Positions 22,231 through 37,200 of a DNA stretch of 64,000 nt are shown here, piece by piece. Position 1 is the first letter of the stretch. Each line of letters begins with the position of its first letter. The stretch spans positions 21,878,400 to 21,942,399 of the forward strand of contig NC_134828.1 in NCBI RefSeq assembly GCF_004210375.1, read 5' to 3'. The position numbers were made by a program, and so were the translations under genes. The notes under the pieces are model-generated. The model searched no databases, was not told the origin of the DNA, and saw only the letters and a list, made by a program, of their open reading frames with translations. The stretch comes from Tachypleus tridentatus (lineage: Eukaryota; Arthropoda; Merostomata; Xiphosura; Limulidae).

Positions 22231-25200
22231 GTAAGTTAACAGTTTTTATCGACAACAAATAATTCATAAAATACTACAATCTTAAATTATTTGAGTGTGT
22301 ATAAAGTTATCAAGAAGAAAGTACAACATTTCGGTGTCATTTCGAAAGTGTCACATTTTACTTTTAGACTTACGCCAAGGTAGACAGACCGGCATCGTAA
22401 GTTCTTGTTACTAGTGTTAGCATGACAACTACAGCGTCAGAAGTAGCAAATTATATTAAATTGGAAAAAAGAAAACGGTTCTGTTAGTAGTATAGATAAT
22501 GTTTAGTTTAGGTTACACAAATATATTATGAAATAACTTTTATATAGATGAGGAAGCCAAGCGAAGTACATAGTTATGACTTAGTATTAAATGACGTTAG
22601 ACTTTTGCGTCAAAAAACTACACACCAATATCATTTTGTTTCCTTCACAGTTTTTATTTGATATCAATGCGAGTTAATTTCATAACACTATAAATAATAA
22701 AACTTATGCTTTCGAGAAACTAACAATATCTGCAGTTTTTTTATTTTATTTTATTTTATTTTGTAACATTGAAGTTAGTGTACAGCAGTAGTGTATGTAT
22801 TTTCTTATATCGTCATCAATTTGAACGTGTTATTGACCAATCAGAATCTGTAAAAATGGTTTTGATTAATTTTCCCCCTTGTCTATAGTATACAATATGG
22901 ATCCAGTCTACACATTATTTAAAATGTCTTTTATAGCATAAATTCGAAACTAAGAATATTTCAAACCTTATACTTGTTTGAAGTGTTTGATACTTAACAG
23001 TCAGAGGTTATTTGTTTTGTTTCAGATAGGATTTGTATATACATTTTTTCTTTACATTACATGAACATATGTGTACAAAATATACACCTGTATACTTGCA
23101 AGTCACTTTGAGTATGCCATGATACATTAGAAAACCTGATTGTGCAGTATTTGTTATTTATTTCATTAGACTGTCTAAATCACTAAGGAATAGAGATTGG
23201 AATGAATGAGTGAACCATTTGCAACAAAGACGCATGTTAGATAGATAAACAATCAATTATAAACATAATGAAATGGATTTGTGTATGGGAAACATACTTT
23301 ATGTTTCAACAGAACATGTGTGCTCCCCTCAAAAAAAATTATGTTTGTAAATAATTTTCTTTCAATGTATTATTATTTTAGCGTATTAAATTTGTATGGA
23401 ACATTTGAAATGTTGCAAAAATAAAGATTGTTCTAATACTCTTGAGGGGGGCTAATGTTTCAGAGGAATACTCAAACCAAAGAGAAAATTTATAAATGTT
23501 ACTAATGCATTAATATGAAAGAAAACTGATACAGAAAATAGGATGTCCATATACATTGGTATCGATCAGTATTGTCTGGCATAACTCACTGTTTAACATT
23601 TCATAGATACTGGATGACTTGTAAGATAAGTGTTACTATTATTATATAGATATGATATCTATAAGTGAAAAAATATAGTAGCGAATGTAACTAATATTAT
23701 CACTTTTGTTAAAAACTTGTGGGTCTTCTATCATGAATATTTATTTAATATTTTCAGAATATTGAATCTTTTGTCAGTGTGTTAAAAGGTCTTTACTGGA
23801 ATTACTAATATTATAAAAAGTTAATTATCTTTCATGAATACTTAGTGTTACAAGCATTATCTAAGATTAAGGCTTATTACATTTAACCTTGTTTAAATGT
23901 GAGAAGAGGTTTCAATTTATCTGGTTCACATCATAATGGCTATTTGTTATTTATGAAAATTAATAGTATAAATAACTTGTTGGGCTCACTGTGTTCTATT
24001 CCAGCTTCCCCGTTGAGCTCTCCTTTTAAATGAAGTCTTTTTGGCATTGAATATGCAAATAATAGCATGGTTGATATGTAACTTTTGTTTTTATTCTCAT
24101 TTGGTATTAGTGTTTAGAATATTATTACCTTAATTGTTCATGTTGTTGTTTAACACATTTACAAATGGATACAGGCAAGCGATTACCTGTGTTTTATGTA
24201 AAATTAACATGTTATTTTATTTCGAGAGCAGATTGTGACTTTTGAAAATAAGTACTTTGGAATACCCTTGTAATGCAATTAATGTACATAACTGCTTACA
24301 TTTGACATAAGTAATTGTTGTTCTTTGAAACACTTTTTTGTTTTGTTTTTCTTTTACAAGTATTTCCTTTCTGACAGGAAGTGTAGACTATTGATGAAGC
24401 CAAACTGTCATAACCATTTATTTTTCTTTTTTTTTAAGGTTATGTGTATGCTTTGGTACCAGTATTGTCGACCTTTTGTAATAGGACAGGTTTATAGATT
24501 TAAGGGAACATTTTTCCATCACAAGATTAAATTCCATCAATCTGATGAGTTTTTATTCTGTAATAACATATTAAACCTTATTAAATTTGCTCTAGAATTT
24601 TAGATAGAATAGCTCTCGGATTGCTGTACGAAGCATGTGTTATAACATTAATGTAGGAAGAGACCTTCAGATAATAACTACACTTATGCTTATGGTCATT
24701 GGAATTTGAAAAGCAAGCCACATTTGCTTGTTTGTTTTAATGGTTCACACTTATGTCTCAGTTGATACCGTAGTGGTATTTCCCATCGTATTACAGAATG
24801 TCTTGTGCATTTTCTTCTAGGGAAGAAGTTAGCTATTATTAGGGATGAAACTCTATGAAGAAAAAAACAAAGGGGGGGGTACTCAGCTGGGTAAAGTGGA
24901 AAATTGAAAAATATACGTGTAAACATAAAACAAAGTAGCTCAAATAAGTTCTGGTACTACTACTACTTTACAAAAGTTCCTTTTACCTCTGGTTACTATT
25001 AAGATGGCTAGTAATTCGTGTGTGATCTACTACTAGTAAGTTTGTAATGTAGACTGGACTTCTTAATTAAATAAAATTTAAAGTTAATTATTTTTTAAAG
25101 ATAATAAAGATCTGGACGCGTACAATGATATCAAAGAACCTTGAAATATTAGTCTGAAAGTTTAGGGTTAGTAAAACTGTGTAAAGAGTAAAATTATAAG

Positions 25201-28200
25201 CCTCAATCTACCAACTTTCTCGGATTTTTATAATATGAAGATTATTATAAAATAGTATAATAGTTGCGTAACGAAGTAACGTTAGATGCTGTGTTGAAAA
25301 AGTACTTCAAAACTTGATTGTAGTTGTGTTGAAGGTAGATAGTGTCGTGTGAGTTAAGCCGTTTGGAAACCTTTTGTTTTGATAACATTTATCAAAATAC
25401 AAGTTCTAAATAACTTAAATCTGTGTTTCATACAAACATTGACAGACGTCGCGACGTATTTGATTATTATTTTTCATGTAGTAAATAAACGGTCTTTTAG
25501 CGGTTACAATGAAAATTACGAAGTGGTTTCGTACTTTTTAAAGTTTGTAAGTGGTGTAACGCCCATTATCAAAAAACAACTTCCGGCCCAGACGTGCCAC
25601 CTTTTGGTATTTGGGTATTACTAATGCGAAGTAAGAAATGCGAAAATGATAAAAATGATTTCACTTCCTTTCATATTCACGCCTCTTCCACTTGGTTCAA
25701 GTTTTCAGCCATGACATGCGTACACGTGGCTAATCTAAAACTAAGTTCTAATACGACGCGCTATTCATGAGACACCTCACGACAAATATTGTAAATAGTA
25801 TATTTTATTCTTTTTTTTCTTCTCTAAAGTATTGTGTGTAAAAATAGCAGATTAGAGCTTTCTTTTTAAGGGATATATTTGTATTTTATATTTTTGACGA
25901 AGCTACCAAGACTATCTATCTGCCACTGTCTATAAATTTGATTTTCTGACCAGAAGTCAGACATCCAGTCTTTAGCAGTTTTCTGTCCACCACACACGCT
26001 AATGAATTTGTTGTCATTGCTATAATACATTTATCATAGCTCAGTGATATATGTAGTTAATTTTAGAAAGTTTAAATGAAATCGTGATAAGTATTTGAAT
26101 GGTAAAGACTGCCTTTGAGTTCATTTCAGACTTTAGAGTTGTTCATAAATTATATTTGAATGTTATATGATTTCAGACTCATTTGTCAGGTCCGAAATAA
26201 TTTTGTTTTTCGCCACGGGACAAACACGTGCTCTTTGTATCAATGAATTGGGAATATCTAACCCTTCATGATGTAACAGTGTGTTTGTACCTCTTCCTCG
26301 AATAATGAGGCTTACTTATCTTGCACTTTCAACCAGTGCAGTGGCGTAAGTTCTAGTAATTCATAGGAACGGAATCCCAACCTGTAACCTTTACCGAGTC
26401 ATTTTCCTAACTAGCATTTAAAGTGCATCACTTCCAGAATGCGGGAGTTAAATACCATGTTCTTTTACACATACACTTCAATGTTGGAAGCTTACACGAA
26501 ACGTTAATCACAAGATGTTGTTACGTATTATAACTTTATAAATTATCCCAATTTATTACGTTACGTATTACAATCTCAAATAACCAGAAAACTTGAATTT
26601 CAGCTTCGTAGTTAATTACGTGTTAATATGCATTAAATTTGTTATTTGCCAACAAGATTGATAAACAATTTCCTTTTTTAACACAAATATATTTTAACAT
26701 ACAAACATAAAACAATACCATTTACAATAACGGTTATTCCTAATAGTCATTAGTTATTAGTTGAATACAACAGTTTTACAGACTTCCAAACAACAATCTT
26801 GTATCCAGTGTAGAATTGAATATTTTGTCGACGATCCAAGTATACGACGAACGAATTTGTTATAAGTTAATAATGTTGCTTAAGCTAACGATGCCTTTTT
26901 TTTTGGCTAGCCTCACACCGATTAGAAGTTCACTTCCTACCGAAGAAGATAATCTCCTCATAGATACAGTAACATCCGAAGTAGTTCACTGAAGTTGAAC
27001 AGTTAATAATGTTCGAAATCTATAAACGTTCCTCGTCAAATTCTATAGTTTTATAGCTTCCTGGGCCTATAGCGCACTGACTGTAGCTGTCCAAAATAAC
27101 AATACTCTTTGTCTCTCGGCGTGTCGTTTTTTATATAACAATCACGCGAGTTTCTAGAATTTTCAACAATGATATAGCTCGTTTTCGTAAACAAATATTA
27201 TAGAGAATTCTTGAAAGTGAGAAGCAACAAGTTTCGAGAACAAGCGAGACTTGAACAATCCACAGTCAAGAATATACATCACATGGAAAAAAAATAAACT
27301 ATACAAAAACAATCGTGGGCACTAAAGTAAATGTACAATGGTAAATCCGTTACAAGAAACATCCTCATATATTGCAGTTTTACATCTCTTGTATTATTCT
27401 CATTCTACCCCGTTACAATAATAATAATTCTTATCACTGTTCATTGCGTATGTGTAAGAATATAAAATGTTTGACACTGTTTTCATACTTGTAATTTGGT
27501 GACTTAGAAATATTCTGGAATTATTTTCCCACGGCTAAGTTGTTACTTCCCTGTCGAACTGGAAATTGTTTAGGAAGGACGTTTTTCTTACAAAATCCAT
27601 TCTGTCTGTTAAATGGTAAATAAGTCCAAAAGCTTCAAGTTCAATGTTTAAGAATCGTGGCGTTTTATTCATTTGGTAACATTACAAGATATTCAAATTC
27701 CCACTTTTATTATTTTGATTTTTTTTAAACCATATACAGCTTCTTGTAGGAGATGTATATTACTTTTTTACAGAAATTTGTTAACCGTATCATTATTTAC
27801 TATTTTAAAAATATAACCGGTTTGGTAAAGTACCATTTATAAACGCACACAATCTTGGTTAAGTTTTTCATTTGACGACATCGTCTGAGTGGTGTTTGTG
27901 TATGAATCGACTCGCTACCCTCGACTAACCACAAAGTACCCTGTTTTCATGTTGGTTTTGTTTTTATTTGAAGGATGTGATTTTCGAAGTCAACCCCTTC
28001 ATTATATATATATTTGTCTGTTGTTTACTCCCATTTTATTGTTTCACTTTTAGTTATTTCTGAAATATAAAATTAATTTTGTAACTTTAATAATATCGCA
28101 TTTTATAATAACAAAGAAAATATCGCACGCGCGCACAAAGTGAAAGACTTTACCAGCCCATTTAACCGGATAATAAATTGATGCTTTTGGGACTGATTTA

Positions 28201-31200
28201 TTATTATATATCTATGTCAATACTGATATTTGTTTCAGTTAAATATATATTTAGAAATGCGTGTAACCTATACAGTTAAATATGTATCAGGAAATCCCCG
28301 ATTATTCACTAAAACTGTAGATTCTCGAGTGTAAGAATTAAAAAGGAAAACTGAAACGCGAGTGCATCGTCTGTATTGTTGTGCATGCTGCAATTTCTGG
28401 AAACACTTTCTCATGCCTGTAAAACGTAACCAGCGCGACGTGCCAACAGTGTGTGTGTATGTTACTGTTTTGCTGCAGTTGATGTACGATAAACCTGGGA
28501 AGCTGTAACTGTGATTTAACACTTATTTATTGGCAACTTTAAGATATATTAACAGGAATGTTTATAAATTTCGAATATTACATGCTATGTAACTTCACTG
28601 GATTGATATCAGACATTACTATTTTTTATGAAGATCCTTCAGTTGTGAAAACTACTGGATCAGATAGAAGACTACTGTTTGTATATTTGCAAAACTTTTG
28701 TAGTTAAAATCATCATTGTTAGCAAATATTATAATATGGATAGATATCAACATTTAATTAATTTCTAAATCTAAATTATTATTTAATTCAGTTTCAGGAT
28801 ATTTGAAATAGTAATACCTCACATTTTACACAATATTTTCATGCTAGGACATGTTTCAGCTCATTACATCTGTTGTAGTTTGCAAAGTTATTGATATTGA
28901 CATTTGTGGGAACGGGAGAAATTATTTTAGTGAAAATGGGTTAAGGTAGGAATATTCACATTTTCTTTTATTTGAATTCGTATTTGTAACATAGTGTGTC
29001 AGTATTGTATAAAATCTTTCAAACTTCTAGACGGCTAGTCATGAAGTTATTACGTGCTAAGACACGCGAGTTCAGTAATTTGAGGTTAAACTCTGGATTA
29101 TTAACCTACTTAGAAATCGAGCAGGTAAAGAGTCGTATGGTTCTTCACTGGGAAATGTGAACAGTCTCCTCTACCTCTTACTTATTCTGCCGGTAGGCCT
29201 TCTTTTCAGCACGTGACTTGATACTGCACCATTGTCCTCGCATTATTGCTTCATTAAATTAGAGTAACAATACTTTTTAATAGTTCTGTTGCATTTTCAC
29301 AATTTGACGAAAGAAATATCATATGTTTAACACGTATACAAAATGGCCAGGGGCGTCACTTTCTTCCGTAATCATAACTAAAAAAACATTAATATATCTT
29401 GTTAAAGTTTTATTTTTATAGAGATATTATCTCATCAACGAAGATATTCAAATTGCTTTTTTTTTTCGCACTTGATGTATATAATTAATTTTCGATTTCG
29501 CTATATCTAAATCTTCATGGTTTCTTAATATCAAGGTGTTGATGTAGAATTTTAATTTATTTCGGGCAGAACAATTTAACAACGTAGTTTCACTGCAGCT
29601 TTTCCCCAGAAAGTTTTATTCAAATCTTATGTATTCGAACTAGTAACTGCACTTTCAGTGACCCAGAGGCATTCCATACATATTAAAATCATACTGTAAT
29701 GGAACCCTTGCTTATATGATACTAGAAAAAAAACTTTATTACGCGATATGCAACCCCTGTCTTCGCAAAATTTTTATCCTGTGTGCATGTACATTTGCTA
29801 CATGGGTCACAATTTTTCCGTTTCCCGTCAAGAAAAACTATTTTTCTCCACTTTCAGGTGTAGATACGACGTCATGAATACGTCATACATGGATCTATTG
29901 CTTGTTGTTTGTTTGTTTGGGAATTTCGCACAAAGCTACACGAAAGCTATCTGTGCTAGCCGTCCCTAATTTAGCAGTGTAAGACTAGAGGGAAGGCAGC
30001 TAGTCATCACCACCCACCGCCAACTCTTGGGCTACTCTTTTACCAACGAATAGTGGGATTGACCGTACACATTATACACCCCCACGGCTGAGAGGGCGAG
30101 CATGTTTAGCGCGACGCGGGCGCGAACCCGCGACCCTCGGATTACGAGTCGCACGCCTTACGCGCTAGGCCATGCCGGGCCGGATCTATTGCAGTGGCGC
30201 CACGGATAATCTGCTAGTTGTTTTAACTCTTGTAACGTCTCGCAGAAACTGACATTTTAGTTTCCAACCTGGCGAGCTAGAGTGAACAGACCCTTCCCAA
30301 TGATGTCCCAAAAGTAGTAGGTGTGTAAAACGTGTAATAAAAAATACGTATCCTAGCGACAATTTCTGTTCAGTAATTGCACCGTTTGCACAGATTAAGT
30401 GATAATGATGTACCGTATTTTCCGCCTAATAAGCCGAATTTCTGGCCCTAAATTTTGGACCTGATTTTTGGGGGTCGGCTTATTGGCCGATTACTCCTTT
30501 CGGAAATTTCTTCTTCTTTTGAAAATTACCATAGGCGGTAATTTTGTCCCATCAACAAAGCACGTTAAGACTACAGTGAAACGTTGTTTCTGGAATTTCA
30601 TTGGTTACTTAATTACAGTGAGTGGAGCCAATAACGAATGACATATTGATTCCATCTCTGTCTCAATACGACACGTTCTGCTTTACTACAGAACGCCAAC
30701 GATCACACACAACATGCATGCTGATGCTGAAACGAGACTAAGAAATCATTTTGAAGAAACTTGTCACTTCTTAAAAATGGCTTCGGCTTATTGGCCGGTA
30801 ATAAGCAAAAACCCTCATTTTCAGAGCTGAAAATTGGCCTCGGTTCATTCGGCGATTCGGCTTATTAACCGGAAAATACGGTAATAGATGAATTCAAGGA
30901 TATTTTTTATCGTAGAAATTGCTGTTACGACTGTTCATGTACTGTTATAAAAATTCGTAACATTTGTGACACATCGAAATCCTGTTACGTTTGGGTCGCC
31001 AAGAAAACATGTATAAATAACATTTTTCTACTGTCACTTTCCAGTTCACAAGTATGGTTTTGTTTTTAATTTCTGCTCAATCACCTTTTCTTCCTCTCCT
31101 TCCCTGCTTTGATTTGCTATGGTAACATTTCTACGCCTTTTGTTAATTTGAGCACTCTCTTAAAACATAAAATATTCTTGGAAGCAATCGTGTGTGAACG

Positions 31201-34200
31201 TGCTTTACCTTTGTTCACGTGAGAGCTCGAATTTCTGCAAAGAATGATTCGTATACAAATACGACATCGTTTCGTGCACGTGCCCAGACTTGAAATGCGG
31301 TACCACGATCGTGTAAAGTTCATCTTATCGCACAGTGATATCTGGTGTCTGTACATTTAATCTTAACTTTGTTATTGAAGTCTTTATTAAAAAGAGGATT
31401 GATAAACCCAGATTTTCTTGTTTATCTTAGATACTCTATTTTATTGGTCTGACTCTGGATAATAGCTAGGCCTATTCGGTCAAGTTCCGTTTCTCAGTAA
31501 CTTTCACAACTTGGAATTATTGTTCCACAATTGTTTCCTAAAATAATTTTTAAAAATGTAGTAATTCAAATGGTATTTAATAAACGATTTGATAGGCTAG
31601 ATAAAAATGAATCTTAAAGTGTAGTTTTCCCCATTTAACTGGCGTAGATTTTAAGTCTAGAATTACCGATGGAGTTTTAATTTTTTTTAAACAATATTTG
31701 TTTCTCAACTTGTGCACCAAAATTCCTTACGTGGTTACAGAAGCCCTGGTAACAAACAAATTTAAAGTAGCAATAAAAGTGTAAATAAATATACCATAAA
31801 TACTTCAACTTGTTTGTTTTTGAATTTCACACAAAGCTACTCAAGGGCTATCTATGCTAGCCGCCCCTAATTTAGCAGTGTAAGACTAGAAGGAAGGCAG
31901 CTATGATCACCACCCACCGCCAACTCTTGGGCTACTCTTTTACCAACGAATAGTGAGACTGACCGTAACTTTATAACGTCCCCACGGCTGAAAGTGCGAG
32001 CATGTTTGGTGCGATGGGGATTCGAACTCGCAATCCTCTGATTACGAGTTGAGAGGCTTAACCAACTGGCCATGTCTCCTGTAGATACTCTTAATTTTAA
32101 AATAACGTCTAAATAATCTGTGATAGAAGCTAAACTTGTTTCTTTGGTTCTGGCAATTCATAAAACTTTCCATCATCCCACAGATTTAGCCCATCATTTG
32201 AAAGCAATGTTTTACAAAATGGTACGAGTCGCACGCCTAAACACACTTGGCCATGCCGGGCATACTTCAACTCAACCCACGTATTCTTTTTCTCGTGAGG
32301 TCAAATCATTGCACTTGTGACGTTTTACAACAGGCAAAAACAACAACGGTTGAAAACAAGTTAGTAATTTGAAGGTTAATACATGTCTAAAAACAATTTG
32401 CCATTTGAACTTTTTAATGACCTAAAGAATCGCTTCTTTCTGTTAAGTACACTAATATCAACTGCTATTAGTTAACGCGGTCATCAGTGATCTAATAATA
32501 CTAACTACTGTTAGTTAACATAGTTATCATGGTAGTACTGTCATTCATCCATTTTGTTAGGTAACTGGAAACTTGTGGGTAAAACAAACCTTGTTACATA
32601 TTCTACTGATTTCATTTAGGCCTTCTGAGTTTTCGGAATAAAATCTTTTTTTCTACAAAAAAATATTTTGTCGTAAGGGTTACAACAACAATGTAAAAGC
32701 TCGTATGTCTTAATCTATTTTACTATTAATGCTTAACAATTCAAAATTTCTTAACTTCGAGAAACGGGTAAACCACAAAGGTTCTATGACTTTAGGTCAC
32801 CAGTTGCTTACCTTCTCTGTCAGTAGCGTTTTTGGTCTTTCGCCGAAGTACTCACGATGAAGCTGTATCTGCTTAGCGGTATTGCCAAGCATCGAAAGAG
32901 ATATTGTCATATCTAGACTTCATACAACATGTCTACTACATTTGGCCAATGTAATTATTGCTGTTTTAGAAATGATACGTTATTTATCTAACTAATAGTA
33001 CAAATAAACAAATAAAATACATGTTGAATTATTTTGACTTAATACTGTGAATTGGGGGAAACATTCACATTTACTACTTATTAATTTTGATGTTTAAGAA
33101 TTTTTGTTGCTCGTTTGCTACGTGTATTTATGGCTAACCTAGTCAGTTATACACACCAGCCAGGGGGAGTTGATACCTTAATTGAAGTCCTGGGCAAAAA
33201 TTAAGACTGGAGTTTCCGATAATTAGAAAATAGAAAGGTTTGGTTTGTTTTGAATTCCGCGCAAAGCTACACGAAAGCTATCTGCACGAGCCGTCCCTAC
33301 TTTAGCAGTGTCAGACAAGAGGGAAGGCAGCTAGTCATCACCACCCATCGCCAACTGTTGGGCTACTCTTTTACCAACGAATAGTGGGATTTTCGTTCAC
33401 ATTATAACGGCCCCATAAAGAAAGGACTGTTATAGTTTTACTTGATTTTTAATTTAACAAAAACCTTGCCTTCAAAAGTGGCAGAAGTATTAAAAATTGT
33501 AGTGGAATGTGTGAACTTTGTGTGAAATAGTGCCCTGAAGCACCGCATTTTCAAAGAGCTGTGTAATGAAGTGGGCTCCGAATTCGAGGTACTTCTGTAC
33601 CATTCTAACGTTCGGTGGTTATCCCAGGGAAAGGCGCTGAATCGTGTTTTTGCCATGCGTGTGGAATTAGCCCTGTTTTTGCGAGAGCACTAACATTGTC
33701 ATGCAGATTGCTTCGAAAAATCCGAGTTCATTCTCATTTTGGCGTACATGGCCGATATCTTCAATGCTGTCAATCATTTCAAACAACAGATGCAGGGCGG
33801 TGAAGTCAACATCATCAAAGCGGAAGAAAACCTGAAGGCTTTTCAAAAAAAAGCTACTGTTATGGAAACAATGAACAGAGAATGATAACTTCGCAAACTT
33901 TACCCTGCTGGACGACTGTGTAAGTAAGATCGAAGATGTCTCTGAAATTGGAGATATTTCTGTACCTGGGGAACTGAAGCAAGCAATTGCCATGCACTTA
34001 GATGAGCTCGCAAAGTCTCTCGACGGATACTTCCCCACCAGAGAGTCGTATCCAGCATGGGTAAGACAGCCGTTAACGTTTAGTGTTGCGACCGCAGATG
34101 TCAATGATGAATACCTCGACGAAATCATTGAACTTCAGCAGAGCCAGGTTCAACAGTAACTTTTCAGAACAACAACGCTCTCAACGTTTTGTTATCACCA

Positions 34201-37200
34201 AATCGTAGCGTACCCTCTTATTGCTAAGAAAGCCCTTGAGATGCTCATCCGTTTGTTACAACGTATCTTTGCGAGCAATCCTTTTCGAGGATGGTAGACA
34301 TAAAAATGAAGAAAAGGAACAGACTTTGTTGCGAAAATGATATGAGAGTGGCACTTGCCAAGGTGAAGCCGCACATTTCTGAACTTGTCTCTGAAAGGCA
34401 ACACCAAAAGTCACATTGATTTGCAGTAAATATTCATTTAGTTATGTTTTTGTTTTTGTGTGGAATTCATGTTTAGTTGGTTTTGTTCTTTGAACACAGT
34501 GATATTGTGTGCAACTGATGCATGGTTCATTTTATGCACTAATAAAATATCTTCTCATGTTTTGAATTTGAAAAAATCATATTTTATTTTTCCAATTACG
34601 AAGGGTTCAGTGAATGCAATTACGAAACTTCCAGGGTTCAGTACCTCCAACAAAGTTAAGAACCACTTCTCTAATCTTGCACTGCTAAATTAGGGACAGC
34701 TAACACAAATAGCTATCATGTAGCTTTGCGCAAAATTCAAAACAAACCATCATTGCAAAAAAACACAAAAAACTCTTGCTTCCAAATAGCAGTTAGTTAT
34801 CCATAACAATTGTTCTTATATGATGAGGTTACATCTATATACAATTAGCCAAATATTTATTTCTATGAATTCAGTTCTGTAACAGCAAGATGTTAAATCT
34901 CTGGGAAACGTGGTTATTAAATTAGTAATACAAAATATTCAGCTATTAATCTTGCATACAACCACATCTTAAATTAAACAATGCTTGATACTGAATTGCT
35001 AATATGCTGTGAAAAACAAACAAAAGCATCATATTACGCATAAATGCTTTTTGAAATTCCAGTCTTTGGAACATCAATTAATAAACCAACAACTTAGCTT
35101 CTTTAACAACCTATTGACTGAAAGCCCTCGAGTAGCTTTGCGCGAAATAAAAAAAAACAACACAAAACCTGAATTAAGGTAAATGTGTTACTAAAACCAA
35201 AACAACTTTATGAAGTTTAAATTTGCAGGCCTGTGGTATTTTAAACATTATAATTTGGGCCGGTGATAGCTTAACTGGCGTTTTAGTTAGAAATTAAGGC
35301 AGAATGGCTGATAATGGAATTAAAAATAGGAAAAGGTTGATTGTTCAATTCATATTTTTATATTCATAGCTACAAATTGTTTTTTTTTTACTAAATATTC
35401 AAACTATGTTATTCCATTCTCATATAGAACTTTGTATTCTTTTCTGATAAAGACAAATATTGGTGAAACAAAAATTCAAATTGAAACTTTTAAGTTTGAT
35501 AAAGCATAATTCAGGCTTAGTACTTAGTAGACATACACGAATTTTAGGGTCCGCTGTCCCGTTCATATACTTTACTTTTTGAGTTTATTAAAAAAAAATC
35601 GTGCCTTATTTGCCATAAGGCATGTTTTAAACTTTTATTCCATCATCTGTGTAAGCGCCGTTTTATTTTGAACCGTATTTTTAACGTCAAAATTGACAGT
35701 GTTGAAAACGCACTTCCTGGTTAGATGTGTAAGATTAACACAGCCTTGTGCATCAGCATGAATACAGCCCATCCATATAAGGAAAACGACCCTGAGACTA
35801 AGGGCTTGGACTATTCTACACGCGCTATATATTCTTTGTTTTGATATATCGACTCCACGTGTTTTCCAAAGCAAAGGGAGGAACACTAACATCATTGCAA
35901 CCAGATGGCTTCAGGAATTTGGCTATGCAAGACCCTCGGAAGTTGATTTTATATGTAATAATACGAGATTTTAACAGCGGTTTAAATATTTGAAAATGTC
36001 ATCTTAAATTAGTGATGATTTAAGCAAAAAATGTTGTATTGTATTTTTAGAATACATTGTTAATTAAATGTGACAAGATTTATACATTTAATAATTGTAA
36101 TGTTTTACTGCTGTGGACAGGACTGATAACAAGGAATTACAGAATAAATAAAACTCCCTCTAAATTACTTAGTGTTTTTTTATGATACTTTGATATACAT
36201 CTGGAAAGAATTGCCTCGCACAAAAAAGTATAAATTATTAACCCATTTTAATTAGTTATTAATTAGACCACAATACTGCATCATCCAGAAAGACATTCAC
36301 CTATGATTCCTTAATTGGTGGAAACAATAAAATTTTGTTTCGTTTGCAGCTTTGTAAAGAAACACTTAAAAAAAAAAAAGTATATCTTCTGCTGCACTTA
36401 GTTACAAGCACTTGTTCATGGCATGGAACTATAATAATGATAGAACTATACCTGGTCTGTTATGCTCTGATGCACATTGTCAGTGTTTCACATGCTTTTG
36501 TTCTGATTTTGTTTTTTGAATAGCATTAAGTACTTGATGCTATGTGTGTTTTATAAATGGGTGGAATGAACTGGTTTAAAGTTTACTTTTGGTTGTTTGT
36601 TTTTTTTAAATCATTTTTTGTGTGTTTGTTAATTTTATGAGCCTTTTTTTAAAATTTTGAGGAACGTCTCGCATTTTTAATAAGTATTATGTATGTTTTT
36701 AATTTTGATAGGACATTTAAAGGAAGCTCAGAGACTAGATGAAATATGTAATTAATTTAAAGTGTCTATGTGTTTGTGAATGTGTTTATATATGTAATGT
36801 CATTCTATATTATGTGGTAAATAAAATTATGCTATTCTTTCTATTGCTCAATGTAATTTGGTGAACTAAATATTTTGGAGGCTGTAGTGGCTAATTAGTA
36901 GGCCTGAAGGTAATGCTAAAGATTAGGTTTCAGTGGGAAAAGTACAAATAGCTTACTGTGTGTAGCTTTGTGTTTAACAATGAATACAGTTTCAGACACT
37001 AGAAAGTGATGTTTCTTCCAATGGCTGATAACCTAAGATAGAGTGGACATTGAGGCATCTTGTAACTTGACTGTAACTAATAATTAAGACTAATTAATAG
37101 TCATTGTTATTGTGGGTTTTGACTTTTCTGGTTGAATTTTTTGCATGATTTCATGATACCCAGTTTTATTTTTCAATTTGACTTAAACGTTTCAGGCTTG

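Noticed and set aside
31867-32073. 68-codon - strand ORF
   Set aside because: It lies wholly inside the SINE body; similar frames occur in other copies (20428-20661, 21533-21721, 29748-29969).
33667-34128. 153-codon - strand ORF
   Set aside because: It is the reverse of the hAT transposase remnant, whose + strand reads as recognisable protein.
35635-35895. 86-codon - strand ORF in plastin intron 1
   Set aside because: Length is near what chance allows and neither strand resembles a known protein. No splice support.
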